The translations under genes were made by a program, and so were the position numbers. Positions 25,767 through 35,654 of a DNA stretch of 64,000 nt are shown here, piece after piece. Source of the stretch: Thermoguttaceae bacterium (GTDB lineage: Bacteria > Planctomycetota > Planctomycetia > Pirellulales > Thermoguttaceae); assembly GCA_025060325.1 (NCBI GenBank), contig JANXBW010000027.1:1-64000 (forward strand), read 5' to 3'. Every line of letters begins with the position of its first letter. Within the stretch, counting starts at the first letter, position 1. Under the pieces are notes generated by a model. The model saw nothing but the letters and a program-made list of their open reading frames with translations. It made no database searches and had not been told where the DNA came from.

Positions 25767-27467
25767 ATGCAGGCACGCCTTGCCCGGATTTTGATAGGCC
25801 ATCGGGCTCTTCAAAAGCTACTCTGCCTGATCGGGATTTGTGTTTTGTTTCCGCAAGTCTTGCCCGCAGGAGAGGCGGGCTTTTCCTGGGCCGCGGCGCC
25901 AGGGAGCAATTGGCTGCAACAGCCGATCCGTTTTTTGGCCACGGGTTTTCAAGGAGGGTCGCCCACCCCAGCCAACGGCCCGGCGGATGAGCCGGGCGAG
26001 TTTTCCAGCGCTCGGCAATTTCTTGAGTTCCTCGGGGTAGGCAGCAGCGAATTGGGCGATCTTGTTGACGACAAACCTTGGCAGGAGCACGAAAATCGTG
26101 TGCTTCATCGCCTGCTTTTCCACCTGGAGCGTCACTTTGAGTGGCGGGATCTTGAGCGCTGGGCCAGCCGTTCTTTGGGCTGGAAACCTATTGTTGCTCA
26201 GCCGGATACTTATCGCGGCGATGTCGTCTACGCAGAAGGGACTGTCTTCCGGGTAGAAGCGGTTGAATTGCCTGTGGAATTGGCGGAGCGGCTAGGGTTC
26301 CGGCGGTATTTTCGCGCCGAGTTAAAGTTGGCCACTCCCGGGGAAAAGTCAGCAGCTAAAGCCGGCGTTAGCTCCCCAGCTGACGGCGGGTCTGGTGGTG
26401 AGGCAGGGACTTCGGTTGACAAAGGTGCTTCCCCACAACCGAGGGAAGCGGCCGAAGCTCGTGGGTTGATCGCTCATGCTGTGGTTTTTTCGCTTGATCT
26501 TCCTCAGGCTTGGTTAAGGAGGGGCAATCTGTGCGAGCCGTGTGCCGTATACGGTCTTTTCCTCAAGAAGGAAGAGCTGGGGGAGGGGAGCCCCCGTTTG
26601 TACTTTGCCGCCAAACGGATTGCTTGGTATCCGGAAACGATTTTAGGCCGATTGCGGATGGACGTTGGGCTTTTTGATCTCCTCGATCGGCCCTTACCGG
26701 GGCAGTCACCGAGCGAAGGCCGAGGCTCCGGCAAGATCGCCCGTTTGCGACTGGGAGCACACAATCGGGAATGTTTTTATCAACTTTTGGCGGCGGTGGG
26801 GAGGGCTGCGCCAGGCCAATTGCTTCGAGAAGCTCGTCAACAGTTGGCCCGGGAAGGTCACCAGTTCACTTCGGTGGTGCCCCTTTTCAACGAGCCGGCT
26901 AGCCAGCGGGGGAAGTTGGTGCTACTGAGCGGCACGGCGCGAGATGTGCTTCGTGTGGATGTGCCGGATCGGGACATCCGCGCGCGATTCGCCTTGACGC
27001 ATTACTTCCAGGTGCATTTGTTTACAGAGGATTCCCAAGGCAATCCTTTGGTGGTGTGCGTTCGGGAATTGCCCCCGGGAATGCCGATAGGATCAGGCCA
27101 AAATTATGCCGAGTCTGTCACCGTGGCGGGCTTCTTTTTCAACACGTGGGCCTATCGTCGTCAGGGAGATGAGTCCGCCTCGGAGGGCCAGGTGCTGTGG
27201 CAGCTTGCCCCTTTAATCATTGGCCGGGATTTGGTGTGGCATCCTCGCCCCCCGGAGGGAGCCGGCCCTTGGGTTACGCTTCTTGCCACCTTGGTGTTCC
27301 TTGTGGTGCTCTTTGCCATTTGGTGGGGGATGCTTCAGACGATCCGAAGTCCAAAGCCCCCGGCCAAGGAGGGTTCCGCCGGCACGCCTCGGCTGTTTAG
27401 CGGGGGAGAGCCGGGGCCGGCTACTCCCCGGAGCACGGATCCCCCAGGGGACCGCGACTTGTCCTGA
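25767..27467 (+). CDS. Unrecognised membrane-anchored protein
   Basis: I do not recognise a known family. The 566-residue product starts with a basic segment and a hydrophobic signal-like stretch (LLCLIGICVLFPQVLPAG). A large extracytoplasmic region follows, with beta-rich parts (GDVVYAEGTVFRVEAVELP, GKLVLLSGTARDVLRVDV) that look like two related OB- or barrel-like modules. Between them is a low-complexity Gly/Ala/Ser linker at about 190-225. One C-terminal span (TLLATLVFLVVLFAIWWGML) leads to a Pro-rich cytoplasmic tail. The ATG at 25767 has no obvious ribosome binding site. It stands alone, divergent from the metallopeptidase and convergent with panB. It is probably a planctomycete-specific conserved protein. 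Confidence 0.65.
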   Translation: MQARLARILIGHRALQKLLCLIGICVLFPQVLPAGEAGFSWAAAPGSNWLQQPIRFLATGFQGGSPTPANGPADEPGEFSSARQFLEFLGVGSSELGDLVDDKPWQEHENRVLHRLLFHLERHFEWRDLERWASRSLGWKPIVAQPDTYRGDVVYAEGTVFRVEAVELPVELAERLGFRRYFRAELKLATPGEKSAAKAGVSSPADGGSGGEAGTSVDKGASPQPREAAEARGLIAHAVVFSLDLPQAWLRRGNLCEPCAVYGLFLKKEELGEGSPRLYFAAKRIAWYPETILGRLRMDVGLFDLLDRPLPGQSPSEGRGSGKIARLRLGAHNRECFYQLLAAVGRAAPGQLLREARQQLAREGHQFTSVVPLFNEPASQRGKLVLLSGTARDVLRVDVPDRDIRARFALTHYFQVHLFTEDSQGNPLVVCVRELPPGMPIGSGQNYAESVTVAGFFFNTWAYRRQGDESASEGQVLWQLAPLIIGRDLVWHPRPPEGAGPWVTLLATLVFLVVLFAIWWGMLQTIRSPKPPAKEGSAGTPRLFSGGEPGPATPRSTDPPGDRDLS

Positions 27468-27520
27468 GGCGGCCGACCGGTGGGAACATCCCTGTCTCGA
27501 CAAACTCCTAGCTTCCCTGT

Positions 27521-28315
27521 TTATGAAAAGCTGTGTTCTGGTCCCGGAAAAATTCCGTCGCGCACTTCCTGACAATATTGTTCCACTGCCGAGCGGATAA
27601 TCTGGGCCAAGTTGGCATAAGCCTTGGCGTGTCGAGGCACCCGGCCGAGTCCGAGAATATCGTGCAAAACAAGGATCTGTCCATCACAGTGAGGACCCGA
27701 GCCAATGCCGATGGTGGGCACGCTTAGCTCGGCGGTGATCTTTTGGGCAAGCGCGGCGGGGACGTACTCAAGAAGGACGGCAAAAGCGCCCGCTTCCTGG
27801 GCGGCCAAAGCCTCTGAGAGAATTTGGTCCCCCCCTCGAGCCACACGATAACCCCCCAGCTGATGAATACTTTGTGGCCGAAGTCCGAAATGGGCCATCA
27901 CGGGAATCCCGGCGGCTACCAAAGCCCGAGTAATCTCAAGCTGCTGCGGTCCTTGCTCCAATTTGACTGCCTGGCATCGGGTGCGTTTCAGGAATAGTCC
28001 TGCATTGCGGATCGCCTCCCGCACCCCCAGCTGATAGCTCAGGAACGGCATGTCCGCCACAAGGAGTGCCCTATGCACCGCTCGGCCAACCATCTCTGCA
28101 TGGTAGAGCATCTGGCGCATGGTCACCGGCAAAGTGGTGGCATGTCCCTGAATGACCATCCCCAAACTATCTCCGACTAAAATGCCGTCCACACCGGCGG
28201 CATCTACCAGGGCCGCCGTGGGATAGTCGTACGCCGTGAGCATGACGATCTTTCGGCCGGCTTTTTTTAGCCCCATAAATTTGGGGACGGTCATTGCGTC
28301 GCTACCGGAGGCCAT
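27521..28315 (-). CDS. panB: 3-methyl-2-oxobutanoate hydroxymethyltransferase
   Basis: First committed step of pantothenate/CoA synthesis: ketoisovalerate plus methylene-tetrahydrofolate gives ketopantoate. The 264-residue product shows the complete PanB fold: KIVMLTAYDYPTAALVDAAG, the metal site VDGILVGDSLGMVIQGH, VADMPFLSYQ, VKLEQGP, GIPVMAHFGLRPQS and the late IGIGSGPHCDGQILVLHDILG. The ATG at 28315 is chosen because AAGGAG lies seven bases upstream; a GTG two codons earlier overlaps that site. panC and panD are not nearby. Confidence 0.96.
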   Translation of the reverse strand: MASGSDAMTVPKFMGLKKAGRKIVMLTAYDYPTAALVDAAGVDGILVGDSLGMVIQGHATTLPVTMRQMLYHAEMVGRAVHRALLVADMPFLSYQLGVREAIRNAGLFLKRTRCQAVKLEQGPQQLEITRALVAAGIPVMAHFGLRPQSIHQLGGYRVARGGDQILSEALAAQEAGAFAVLLEYVPAALAQKITAELSVPTIGIGSGPHCDGQILVLHDILGLGRVPRHAKAYANLAQIIRSAVEQYCQEVRDGIFPGPEHSFS

Positions 28316-28736
28316 GTCCACACTCCTTCAGTGCGAAAGCTTGTTGTAGCAAACGCAAGCCGGCGGCTTCCGAGAAGATAGCTGTCGCCGCGGGGCAAGC
28401 CGACCGGCCGATTTCTCCCCGGCATCGCTTAGGTGGGCAGGAGCTGTTTTTTAAGATTCGTCAAACTCCCCGTGCCCGGACGGTCCGCCCAAATGCGCCT
28501 TAATGCCACATGTGGTGGGAAAGGGTTTCGGTCAAAATTTGTTGGCAATCAGTCTTACAAATTCCCCGAGCAATCCTTGCGACCGCAGCGAAGTCTCCCA
28601 TAATTTAGTCGTGTAGCTTGTCGGTCGGAATGGGGGCAAAAGAGTGCCAGCCGGTGAGCCGGCAAATTCGCACGGTGCTCCCGGCAGATGTTGGGTTGTG
28701 GGAAAAGGGACGTCTTCTTACCCGGAGGTCCAATCG
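28316..28736. other. Divergent intergenic region between panB and the aminotransferase gene
   Basis: No gene seen. It should contain promoters in both directions; none meets a consensus well enough to call. It ends with GGAGGT at 28724-28729. Confidence 0.4.
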
Positions 28737-30023
28737 ATGTCCACCACCGTTATCAATCAAAAGCTGGCCATCCACGGCGGTCCGCGGGCGGTGACCAATA
28801 AGCTCCCGCATTGGCCCCAATTTACCGAGGAAGCCATCCAGGCCGTGGTCGATGTCCTCCGCTCTGGACGTGTCAACTACTGGACCGGACCAAAGGGCAT
28901 GGAATTTGAGCGCCGCTTTGCCGAATGGCAAGGGAGCAAATACGCCATTGCGGTCTCTTCGGGCACGGCAGCTCTCCATGTTGCTTTGTCGGCTTTGGGG
29001 ATTGGTCCGGGCGATGAGGTGATTGTCCCCAGCTACACCTTTATCGCCACTAGCTTCGCTGTGCTTCAGGCTGGGGCGATTCCTCGCTTTGCCGATGTCA
29101 ACATCGATGATCACTGCATCAGCGTCGAATCGGCAGAGAAGCTAGTCAACAAGCGAACAAAGGCCATTATCGTTGTGCACCTTTATGGCAATGTGGCCGA
29201 TATGGACAAGATCAACGAGTTTGCCCGCCGGCATAACCTTTATGTCATCGAGGACAATGCCGAAGCATTCGGGGGGGAATACAAGGGCAAAAAGACAGGC
29301 ACCCTGGGCCATATCGCCGCGTGTAGTTTTTGCCAAAACAAGACGTTTACTACCGGTGGCGAAGGAGGGATGGTGACCACCGATGATGAGGACCTAGCTT
29401 GGGAAGCCCGCAGCTTCCGAGACCATGGCTACGATGTCAAAGAGAGGCTTAACCTCCTCGAACTTGAGCAAAAGCTGCCGTACATCCACGTCCGGCTGGG
29501 ATGGAATTACCGCATGACCGAAATGCAGGCGGCGATTGGTCTGGCCGAGCTGGATCGCATGGACACGTGGAATATGCCGCGTCGCCGCCGCAATGCCCAT
29601 ATCCTAATGGATATCCTGGGCGAGTTACCGCAGGTGAAATACATGCCCATCGACACGCCGGAGCGTCGCAACGGTTTTTATGTGTGCGCTTTCTCGCTGG
29701 ATATCGAAAACATGGGTTGCGACATCAAAACATTTGTTGATGCGGCAGTGGCCGAGGGTGCTCCCGTTTGGAAAGTCTTTTGGCCACAATGCCATACCGA
29801 ACGGGCTTATCGTGAACACCGGGGCTTTGGGCGGTCGGGCTTCCCGTTTAAGTCCAAGGAATACACCGACCCGGAAAGTGTCGACTATAGCAAGGTGGAG
29901 GTGCCTAATGCCCTGTGGCACGAGTCGCATACTTTCACCTGTTTTGCTTATCCCACCTATTCCGAGGAGGACATGAAGCAAATTGCCTACGCCTTGGTCA
30001 AGGTCATCAAGGCATTTAGCTAA
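28737..30023 (+). CDS. DegT/DnrJ/EryC1/StrS family aminotransferase
   Basis: PLP-dependent sugar aminotransferase (428 residues) that converts a keto-sugar nucleotide into an amino sugar. Motifs are AVSSGTAALHVALSALGIG, GDEVIVPSYTFIATSFAVL, IEDNAEAFGGEYKGKKTG (Asp173 for the PLP ring) and the Schiff-base Lys at about 202 in SFCQNKTFTTGGEGGMV. RLGWNYRMTEMQAAIGLAEL follows. The ATG at 28737 has GGAGGT seven bases upstream; an earlier in-frame start at 28644 would add 31 residues without homology. The next gene encodes a Gfo/Idh/MocA dehydrogenase, which could produce the keto-sugar substrate. Confidence 0.93.
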   Translation: MSTTVINQKLAIHGGPRAVTNKLPHWPQFTEEAIQAVVDVLRSGRVNYWTGPKGMEFERRFAEWQGSKYAIAVSSGTAALHVALSALGIGPGDEVIVPSYTFIATSFAVLQAGAIPRFADVNIDDHCISVESAEKLVNKRTKAIIVVHLYGNVADMDKINEFARRHNLYVIEDNAEAFGGEYKGKKTGTLGHIAACSFCQNKTFTTGGEGGMVTTDDEDLAWEARSFRDHGYDVKERLNLLELEQKLPYIHVRLGWNYRMTEMQAAIGLAELDRMDTWNMPRRRRNAHILMDILGELPQVKYMPIDTPERRNGFYVCAFSLDIENMGCDIKTFVDAAVAEGAPVWKVFWPQCHTERAYREHRGFGRSGFPFKSKEYTDPESVDYSKVEVPNALWHESHTFTCFAYPTYSEEDMKQIAYALVKVIKAFS

Positions 30024-30094
30024 TAGTTCACAAAGCGGAAGTAGCTAACTTGCCGCTTGAAGGTTAAGGCTTGCCCGGGTGAGGAGCCGTGGCG

Positions 30095-30123
30095 ATCGGC
30101 GACCGGTTTGGCCCGATTTTTTT
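30095..30123 (+). terminator. Probable intrinsic terminator after the aminotransferase gene
   Basis: ATCGGC (30095-30100) pairs with GCCCGAT (30111-30117) with one bulged base. It is followed directly by a run of seven Ts (30117-30123). It lies 72 bases after the stop. Confidence 0.55.
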
Positions 30124-30313
30124 GCCGGGGGAAGTGAGCGGATCATCTTCCGTTGCAAGCTTCCATCCCCGGGGGAGCCGGCCAGCCGGTTTTAAGCTCG
30201 GGTGAATGGCCTGGGCAAGCGTAGGCACCGCGGCCGGCGTGGTGGTTTGCTTGAAGTGCCGGGAGGTAAAGGCGAGCTTGTCGACTTAGCCTGAGGAGGA
30301 GGGTCTACCTCTC

Positions 30314-31387
30314 ATGAATCAGCAGACTGCTATGACTCAGCAAGGCACCGGAAAACTAGGTATTGGGGTGATCGGCGCCGGCGGAATTGCCCGGCGAAAG
30401 ACCATCCCCGCCATGCTTCAGGCCAAAAACGTCCGCGTTGTGGCGGTGATGGATCCGGTGGGTGTTGAGGAAATTGCAAAACAGTTCAAGATCGACAAAG
30501 CCTATCGCACGGAGAAAAAGTTGCTTGCTGATCCGGAGGTGCAGGCGGTCTATATCGCCTCGCCAGTTCACTGCCATTTGAAGCAGGTAGAAATGGCGGC
30601 AGCTGCCGGTAAACACATTCTCTGCGAGAAGCCCCTCGGCCGCACCGCGGAGGAAGCTCGCCGGGCTATTCAGGTCTGCCAAAAGCATGGCGTGTTCTTC
30701 CAAGAAGGCTACATGATGAAATTCCACGGCGCCCATCGTAAGATTAAGGAACTTATCGACCAAGGGCAGTTGGGAAAGGTCGTCTACATTCGTGCTCAAC
30801 TTTCTTGTTGGTATCCGCCGATACCAGGTGCATGGCGGCAGGATCCCCGCAAGGGTGGGGGCGGGGCGCTTATCGATATGGCCAGTCACCTGATTGATTT
30901 GGTGCAATATTTCGCCGGGCCGGTCCGCCGGATTGTCGCTTTTGTGGGCCGACAAGTCCACAGCTATAAGAGTGAGGATTCGTCCACAATCCTGTTAGAG
31001 ACTAAGGAGGGCACCCAGGCAACGATTGACTGTTTCTACTGTATTCCTGATGAAGCGAGCCGGACCCGGCTTGAAGTTTATGGATCGGCAGGGGCGATCT
31101 TTACCGAGGGGACTGTCGGCCAAAGCCGCGGCGGTAAGATGGAGGGTATCTTCGGCCTTGGGGCAGCTGGGTACGATGCGATGCAAGACAAGGATGTAGT
31201 GCGGAAGTTTCAGCCGATTCCCTTCGAAAAACTCGATCCCTATGTGGAAGAAGTCACGTATTTTGCTGATTGTGTACTTTCCGGCCGGCCACCGGAGATT
31301 AACGACGGGGCCAATGCCGTCACCATCGCGCGCCTTGTCGATGCCGCCTACGAATCATACCGGCAAAAGAAGATCATCACGGTGTAG
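30314..31387 (+). CDS. Gfo/Idh/MocA-family NAD(P)-dependent oxidoreductase
   Basis: A 357-residue cytoplasmic dehydrogenase. The Rossmann motif is IGVIGAGGIARR (GAGGIA at 21-26) and the catalytic-region motif is CEKPLGRT (EKP at 105-107). GGGALIDMASHLIDL covers the substrate His/Asp region. It probably oxidises a sugar or sugar nucleotide. The ATG at 30314 is preceded by GAGGAGGAGGG. A terminator-like hairpin separates it from the aminotransferase, so the two may be only partly co-transcribed. A GTCGAC-containing word (TTGTCGACTT) lies about 30 bases upstream of the start. Confidence 0.9.
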   Translation: MNQQTAMTQQGTGKLGIGVIGAGGIARRKTIPAMLQAKNVRVVAVMDPVGVEEIAKQFKIDKAYRTEKKLLADPEVQAVYIASPVHCHLKQVEMAAAAGKHILCEKPLGRTAEEARRAIQVCQKHGVFFQEGYMMKFHGAHRKIKELIDQGQLGKVVYIRAQLSCWYPPIPGAWRQDPRKGGGGALIDMASHLIDLVQYFAGPVRRIVAFVGRQVHSYKSEDSSTILLETKEGTQATIDCFYCIPDEASRTRLEVYGSAGAIFTEGTVGQSRGGKMEGIFGLGAAGYDAMQDKDVVRKFQPIPFEKLDPYVEEVTYFADCVLSGRPPEINDGANAVTIARLVDAAYESYRQKKIITV

Positions 31388-32163
31388 TCGGCTGGTTTAA
31401 GGGTTGACACCTTAGGTTTATCCGCCAGCGACTCAGGCAGCTCGACAGCCGTCAAGAAAAGTCGACAGTCCGCCTAGGCCGTGGTTAACTTCGGCGACCG
31501 TTGGCCCGGATTCGGATCTGCAATGTAGATGTCGTGTCTTTTCCCCGCGGGTTGTGCCAAGAGATGACGCAGGGCGTTGTTGATTGAGCTGTCGTGTACG
31601 TGCTTGATTGGAGCAGAGAGACCAGGAAGCGGTGTAGGGTCTTTCGGCAGCGACTTTTCTTGCGCGCCCGGGGCCGAGTTTCCGTGCCGGGAATTGCCGC
31701 GAGATAAGTAGCGAGTTTGCCGCCTGTTGACATTAGACCGAAAGCCTTGGGCGGATTGCTCCGGAAAAAACCCGCGCATCTTGGCCGGCCTCAAGTCCCT
31801 GCCGCCGACCAGGTTATAAGCTCCTGGAAAAGCGGCGATCTGTCGTAGGCTGACTGTTTGGACGGGTATGGCTTCGATAGCCTTAGCTCATCTTCCTAGG
31901 TTACCCAGGTTGCCGCGGGTTTCATTGAAGATGGTGCTGCGGTAGGCTTCTTGAAAGCTATAAGGCAGAGGCATAGCCAACACCATCCCACTTGATCAAA
32001 CAATCTAATCCCACCGGCAAACTCACTCCGATCCATTATTGGCCGAAGAATCGCTCTAATCGGTCCTTTGCTTAAAAAGCGTATTGATCAGCAATTAGAT
32101 GATGTTTCGGCGGGTCTGTAACCGCGGCAACTCGCGTGGGGGATCGGCTGTCGCATTTGGCTC
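31388..32163. other. 776-base gene-poor region before the secretin gene
   Basis: No recognisable gene. A minus-strand frame at 31474-31794 looks like random sequence. The last 200 bases are AT-richer than the surroundings and may hold the secretin promoter, but no clear boxes can be assigned. Confidence 0.4.
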
Positions 32164-33993
32164 ATGCCCTTTGGCTCTGGGAAAAGACCACGCATGAAGC
32201 TTTTGGGAACACCACAACCGACTGGGCGGGGTGGATGCCAGAGGGGCGGAGTGTGCCTAGGGCGAACCGCCCGGCCTTCCGTCGCCCCCGTCCTGCTCCT
32301 GGCTATTTTCTTGTCGCTTGGGAGGCTCGCCCCGCTTTTCGCGCAGGCACCAGGCCCTATTTACGAAATCCGTTCGCCACGAGAACGACTCGAGCTTGTT
32401 GTCAACGAAAGTAGAATCGTGACGCTTAGTCCCGAGCTAACAAAGGCCGGTCGTATTCCCCAGGCTCAGGTGGGTAATCGTGATTTGCTGGAAGTAACGC
32501 CCCTTGCCCCGACACAACTTCAGCTTTTCGCCAAAAAAGCCGGTGTCACACAAGTCAACATTTGGGACGAGCTGGGCCAAATATACACGCTGGATGTGAT
32601 CATCCTGGGGGATGCCCGGGAGTTGGCAATGATCCTTGAGTCGGAATTTCCCGGGGCAAGTCTCACAGTCAAACCGGTGGGCTCGAGCATCCTTATTTCC
32701 GGTTACGTGGATCGCCCGGAGGATGTGTCCAAAATCCGCGAAATTGCCGAACAGTTTTACCCCAAAGTGCTGACGAATATCAATGTCTCCGGTGTTCAGC
32801 AGGTTTTGCTCCACGTCAAGGCGATGGAGGTATCGCGGACAAAGCTCCGGTCACTGGGTCTGGATTGGTCTTCCCTATCCCCCAATACGCTTGTCCAAAG
32901 TATGGGGGCGGGGCTTCTTACCGGCGTATCAGCCGGAGCGGGGGGTTACAACGTCAGCACGACCGGCACAGAGACATTTCGCTTAAGCATTATCGACGGC
33001 AACGACGCCTTTTTTGCTGTCCTCGATGCGCTTCGCCGCGACAGCCTGATGCAAGTCTTGGCTGAACCGACGCTGGTGACAGTAAGCGGCCGGCCGGCTT
33101 TCTTCCAGGTTGGGGGCGAGGTCCCGACCTTAGCTCCCGCGGGGTTGGGTACTGTCTCCGTGGAATACAAGCGCTACGGGACACAAGTGGACTTTGTGCC
33201 CATCGTGTTGGGCAATGGCCGGATCAGGTTAGAAGTCAGGCCCCGCGTCAGCGACGTGGATCTTGCCCGAAGCATTACTGTCAATGGACAAACCATTTAT
33301 GCTTTTAACACCCGCGAGGTAGATACAGGCGTGGAACTTCAGGCTGGCCAGACGCTAGCTATTGCCGGTCTGGTCCAAACTCGGGTGGAAGCTGAGCGGC
33401 GCGGTTTGCCGGTCCTGTCGGAACTGCCCCTTATCGGGATTCCCTTCCGCAAAGTGGTGGAGCGGACCAACGAGGTGGAACTTTTGATTTTGGTGACCCC
33501 TGAACTTGTTGACGCCCTGAATCCGGAAGAAGTGCCCCCGGGTGGGCCGGGGTTACATAGCGACCGCCCGAGCGATTGGCAACTTTATGTGCGCGGTCTT
33601 CTTGAGGTGCCACGGAAAACGCCCGCTGGTTCACCGGGCTTAACGACCAGACTGACCGATGCCCTCATCGTTCCGCCGGCTGAGTGGACACCTTCCCGTG
33701 AAGAGCTCTTGCTGCCGGAGGCCGTAAGCAGTCCTCGCCGCGCTGGGTCGAGCCCGCCGCCGCAACAACCTCCTACACCCTACGTGCCCGAACGCCCGGC
33801 CGGTGCCCCCTCCTTGTCGGGAACACCCTCCGGATTAGTCCCGCTCCCCCCGACTGATGGTTCCTCTGTGCCCCAGCTAAGTCCTGCCGCTCCTTTCGGC
33901 ACAACCGTCACGACGGTTCCGTCCGAAGTGAGAGATCCCCAAGCGCTTCCGGGTCTGATCGGGCCTGTCGGATACGAGGGCTCTCGCCCGTAA
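32164..33993 (+). CDS. cpaC: Secretin of the CpaC/RcpA type (type II/III secretion superfamily, Flp pilus)
   Basis: Outer-membrane ring subunit for pilus or protein export. The 609-residue product has an export signal (hydrophobic ...APVLLLAIFLSLG), then a pilus-assembly N-domain (SRIVTLSPELTKAGRIPQAQ). A BON-like domain follows (LTVKPVGSSILISGYVDRPE), then the secretin core (VLAEPTLVTVSGRPAFFQVG, VDFVPIVLGNGRIRLEVRP, ELLILVTPELVDALNP). A Pro-rich tail of about 130 residues completes it. The start may be the ATG at 32164 or at 32194; neither has a strong ribosome binding site. The CpaE-like gene follows after 241 bases. The remaining tad genes are not in the window. Confidence 0.9.
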   Translation: MPFGSGKRPRMKLLGTPQPTGRGGCQRGGVCLGRTARPSVAPVLLLAIFLSLGRLAPLFAQAPGPIYEIRSPRERLELVVNESRIVTLSPELTKAGRIPQAQVGNRDLLEVTPLAPTQLQLFAKKAGVTQVNIWDELGQIYTLDVIILGDARELAMILESEFPGASLTVKPVGSSILISGYVDRPEDVSKIREIAEQFYPKVLTNINVSGVQQVLLHVKAMEVSRTKLRSLGLDWSSLSPNTLVQSMGAGLLTGVSAGAGGYNVSTTGTETFRLSIIDGNDAFFAVLDALRRDSLMQVLAEPTLVTVSGRPAFFQVGGEVPTLAPAGLGTVSVEYKRYGTQVDFVPIVLGNGRIRLEVRPRVSDVDLARSITVNGQTIYAFNTREVDTGVELQAGQTLAIAGLVQTRVEAERRGLPVLSELPLIGIPFRKVVERTNEVELLILVTPELVDALNPEEVPPGGPGLHSDRPSDWQLYVRGLLEVPRKTPAGSPGLTTRLTDALIVPPAEWTPSREELLLPEAVSSPRRAGSSPPPQQPPTPYVPERPAGAPSLSGTPSGLVPLPPTDGSSVPQLSPAAPFGTTVTTVPSEVRDPQALPGLIGPVGYEGSRP

Positions 33994-34234
33994 CGCATAC
34001 TTGTTTGGGAGAATTTGTCCGGTTGGCCCGATTAGTGCCGGCGGAAGCGAAAGATTAATCGCGCGCGATTTGAAAACGGGTAAGGGCGGAGCTTTGTTGC
34101 CGCGAAGCGAAAGGAACCCTCGCGTCCGGGCTGAGACTTTTCTTGCCGGCCGGCAGACCGGGAAAGTTCCGCCCGGGAAGCTTGAGCGACCAATGTCTTC
34201 TGATTAGGCGACAGCTCTCTTTGCGGGTGCTTCT

Positions 34235-35443
34235 ATGAGCAACGTCCTTCGTGTGGCGATTGTTGACCCAGACGATCGGCGACGGGACACGCTGAAACAA
34301 CAGCTTCTGGGGATCGACCTCGTTTGGCTTGAGGCCGAATGTTCGCGATACGAGTTTTTTGCGGACGTGGTGGCCCAGGCAACACCGGAGATCGGCATTG
34401 TTGGACTGGATGCCGACCCGGAAAAGGCCTTGCGCTTGGTGGAACGGGTGGTGGAAACGGTCCCCCAGTGCGACGTCTTGGTCACCAGCAGCTCAAGCGA
34501 CGGCAATTTGATCCTCCAAGCAATGCGGGCCGGGGCTAAGGAGTTTCTTACCTGGCCGATACGTTTGGAGGACCTCTTGGCCGCCTTAGGACGGATTAGC
34601 GAGCGCCGCTTTGGACGAAGCGACAGCCGGCCCCGGGGATGTCAGGTTATCACCGTCGCTGGTTGTTCCGGAGGTGTCGGCTCAAGCAGTATTGCGGTCA
34701 ATTTGGCATGCGCGCTGGCTGCCCGGGAAAAGAACTCCGTTGTCTTGGTCGACTTGGATCTGGCCTTAGGGGATGCTGACCTTCTGCTTGACACCCTTCC
34801 GGACTACACCATCGCCGATCTTGCCCAGAATATCACGCGACTTGATTACACGCTGCTTAAGCGGTCCTTGACACGCCATGCTTGTGGACTATACCTGCTC
34901 CCGCGGCCTATGCAGCTGGAAGATATTCCCCTTGTGACTCCGGAGGATTTCCAGCGAATTGTGGGACTACTCAAGGCTACCTTTACCCACCTCGTGATAG
35001 ATATTTCCAAAGCGTTCAATCAGCTTGACCTGTTGGCCCTGGAAATGGCTAACCATATTTTGCTTGTCACCCAGCTTGAACTTGCTAGCTTGCGAAATGT
35101 CGTTCGCCTCCTGTCGTCCTTCAAGCAGACTGAGGGTTTGGCGCAGAAGGTCAAAATTGTGGTTAACCGGGTGGGGCTTGATAGTGGACATATCAGCATC
35201 AAAAAGGCGCAGGAGACGATCGGACAGGAATTCTACTGGCAGATCCCCAACGACTATCGCACGATGATCGAGGCGCGCAACAACGGCGTGCCCCTCATCG
35301 AATACGCCCCGCGGGCACAAGTGACACAAGCCATTGTCGCCCTGGCCGAGTCGTTGACCACTCCGGCCTCGGTAGGTAGTGCGACAAGCGGTGCTAAACG
35401 ATCCGGTCGAGGCTTGCTGTGGCTTATATCCGGAAAGGCTTAA
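34235..35443 (+). CDS. cpaE: CpaE/TadZ-type pilus-assembly ATPase-like protein
   Basis: A 402-residue protein with a response-regulator-like N-terminal domain (about 1-115, VLRVAIVDPDDRRRDTL). A MinD/ParA-type domain follows (about 135-375). The P-loop reads CSGGVGSSSIAVNLACALA (about 144-162), so both Lys residues of the canonical KGGxGK[ST] are missing. This is characteristic of many TadZ/CpaE proteins, which localise the pilus machine rather than act as standard ATPases. VVLVDLDLALGDADLLLD is well conserved. Its position next to the secretin supports a Flp-pilus role. Confidence 0.88.
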   Translation: MSNVLRVAIVDPDDRRRDTLKQQLLGIDLVWLEAECSRYEFFADVVAQATPEIGIVGLDADPEKALRLVERVVETVPQCDVLVTSSSSDGNLILQAMRAGAKEFLTWPIRLEDLLAALGRISERRFGRSDSRPRGCQVITVAGCSGGVGSSSIAVNLACALAAREKNSVVLVDLDLALGDADLLLDTLPDYTIADLAQNITRLDYTLLKRSLTRHACGLYLLPRPMQLEDIPLVTPEDFQRIVGLLKATFTHLVIDISKAFNQLDLLALEMANHILLVTQLELASLRNVVRLLSSFKQTEGLAQKVKIVVNRVGLDSGHISIKKAQETIGQEFYWQIPNDYRTMIEARNNGVPLIEYAPRAQVTQAIVALAESLTTPASVGSATSGAKRSGRGLLWLISGKA

Positions 35444-35654
35444 TCCCCATCGGTGAGCCGGGCCCTTGTGCCGGGCAAAAAGGCGACTTGTGAACTTTTC
35501 CCAACTGCATCGTGCTAGGTCAGGGTAGCTCGGTGTTTTATGCGCGAAGGTTGCGGTGTTAGCGCAAGTGCCCCTGCGGCAAATTTCTTGGGCTGCCGGT
35601 TAGCCCCTACTTGCGGCATCATGCGTTTATTCGCTAGGAAGCGCCCAGTTGTTG

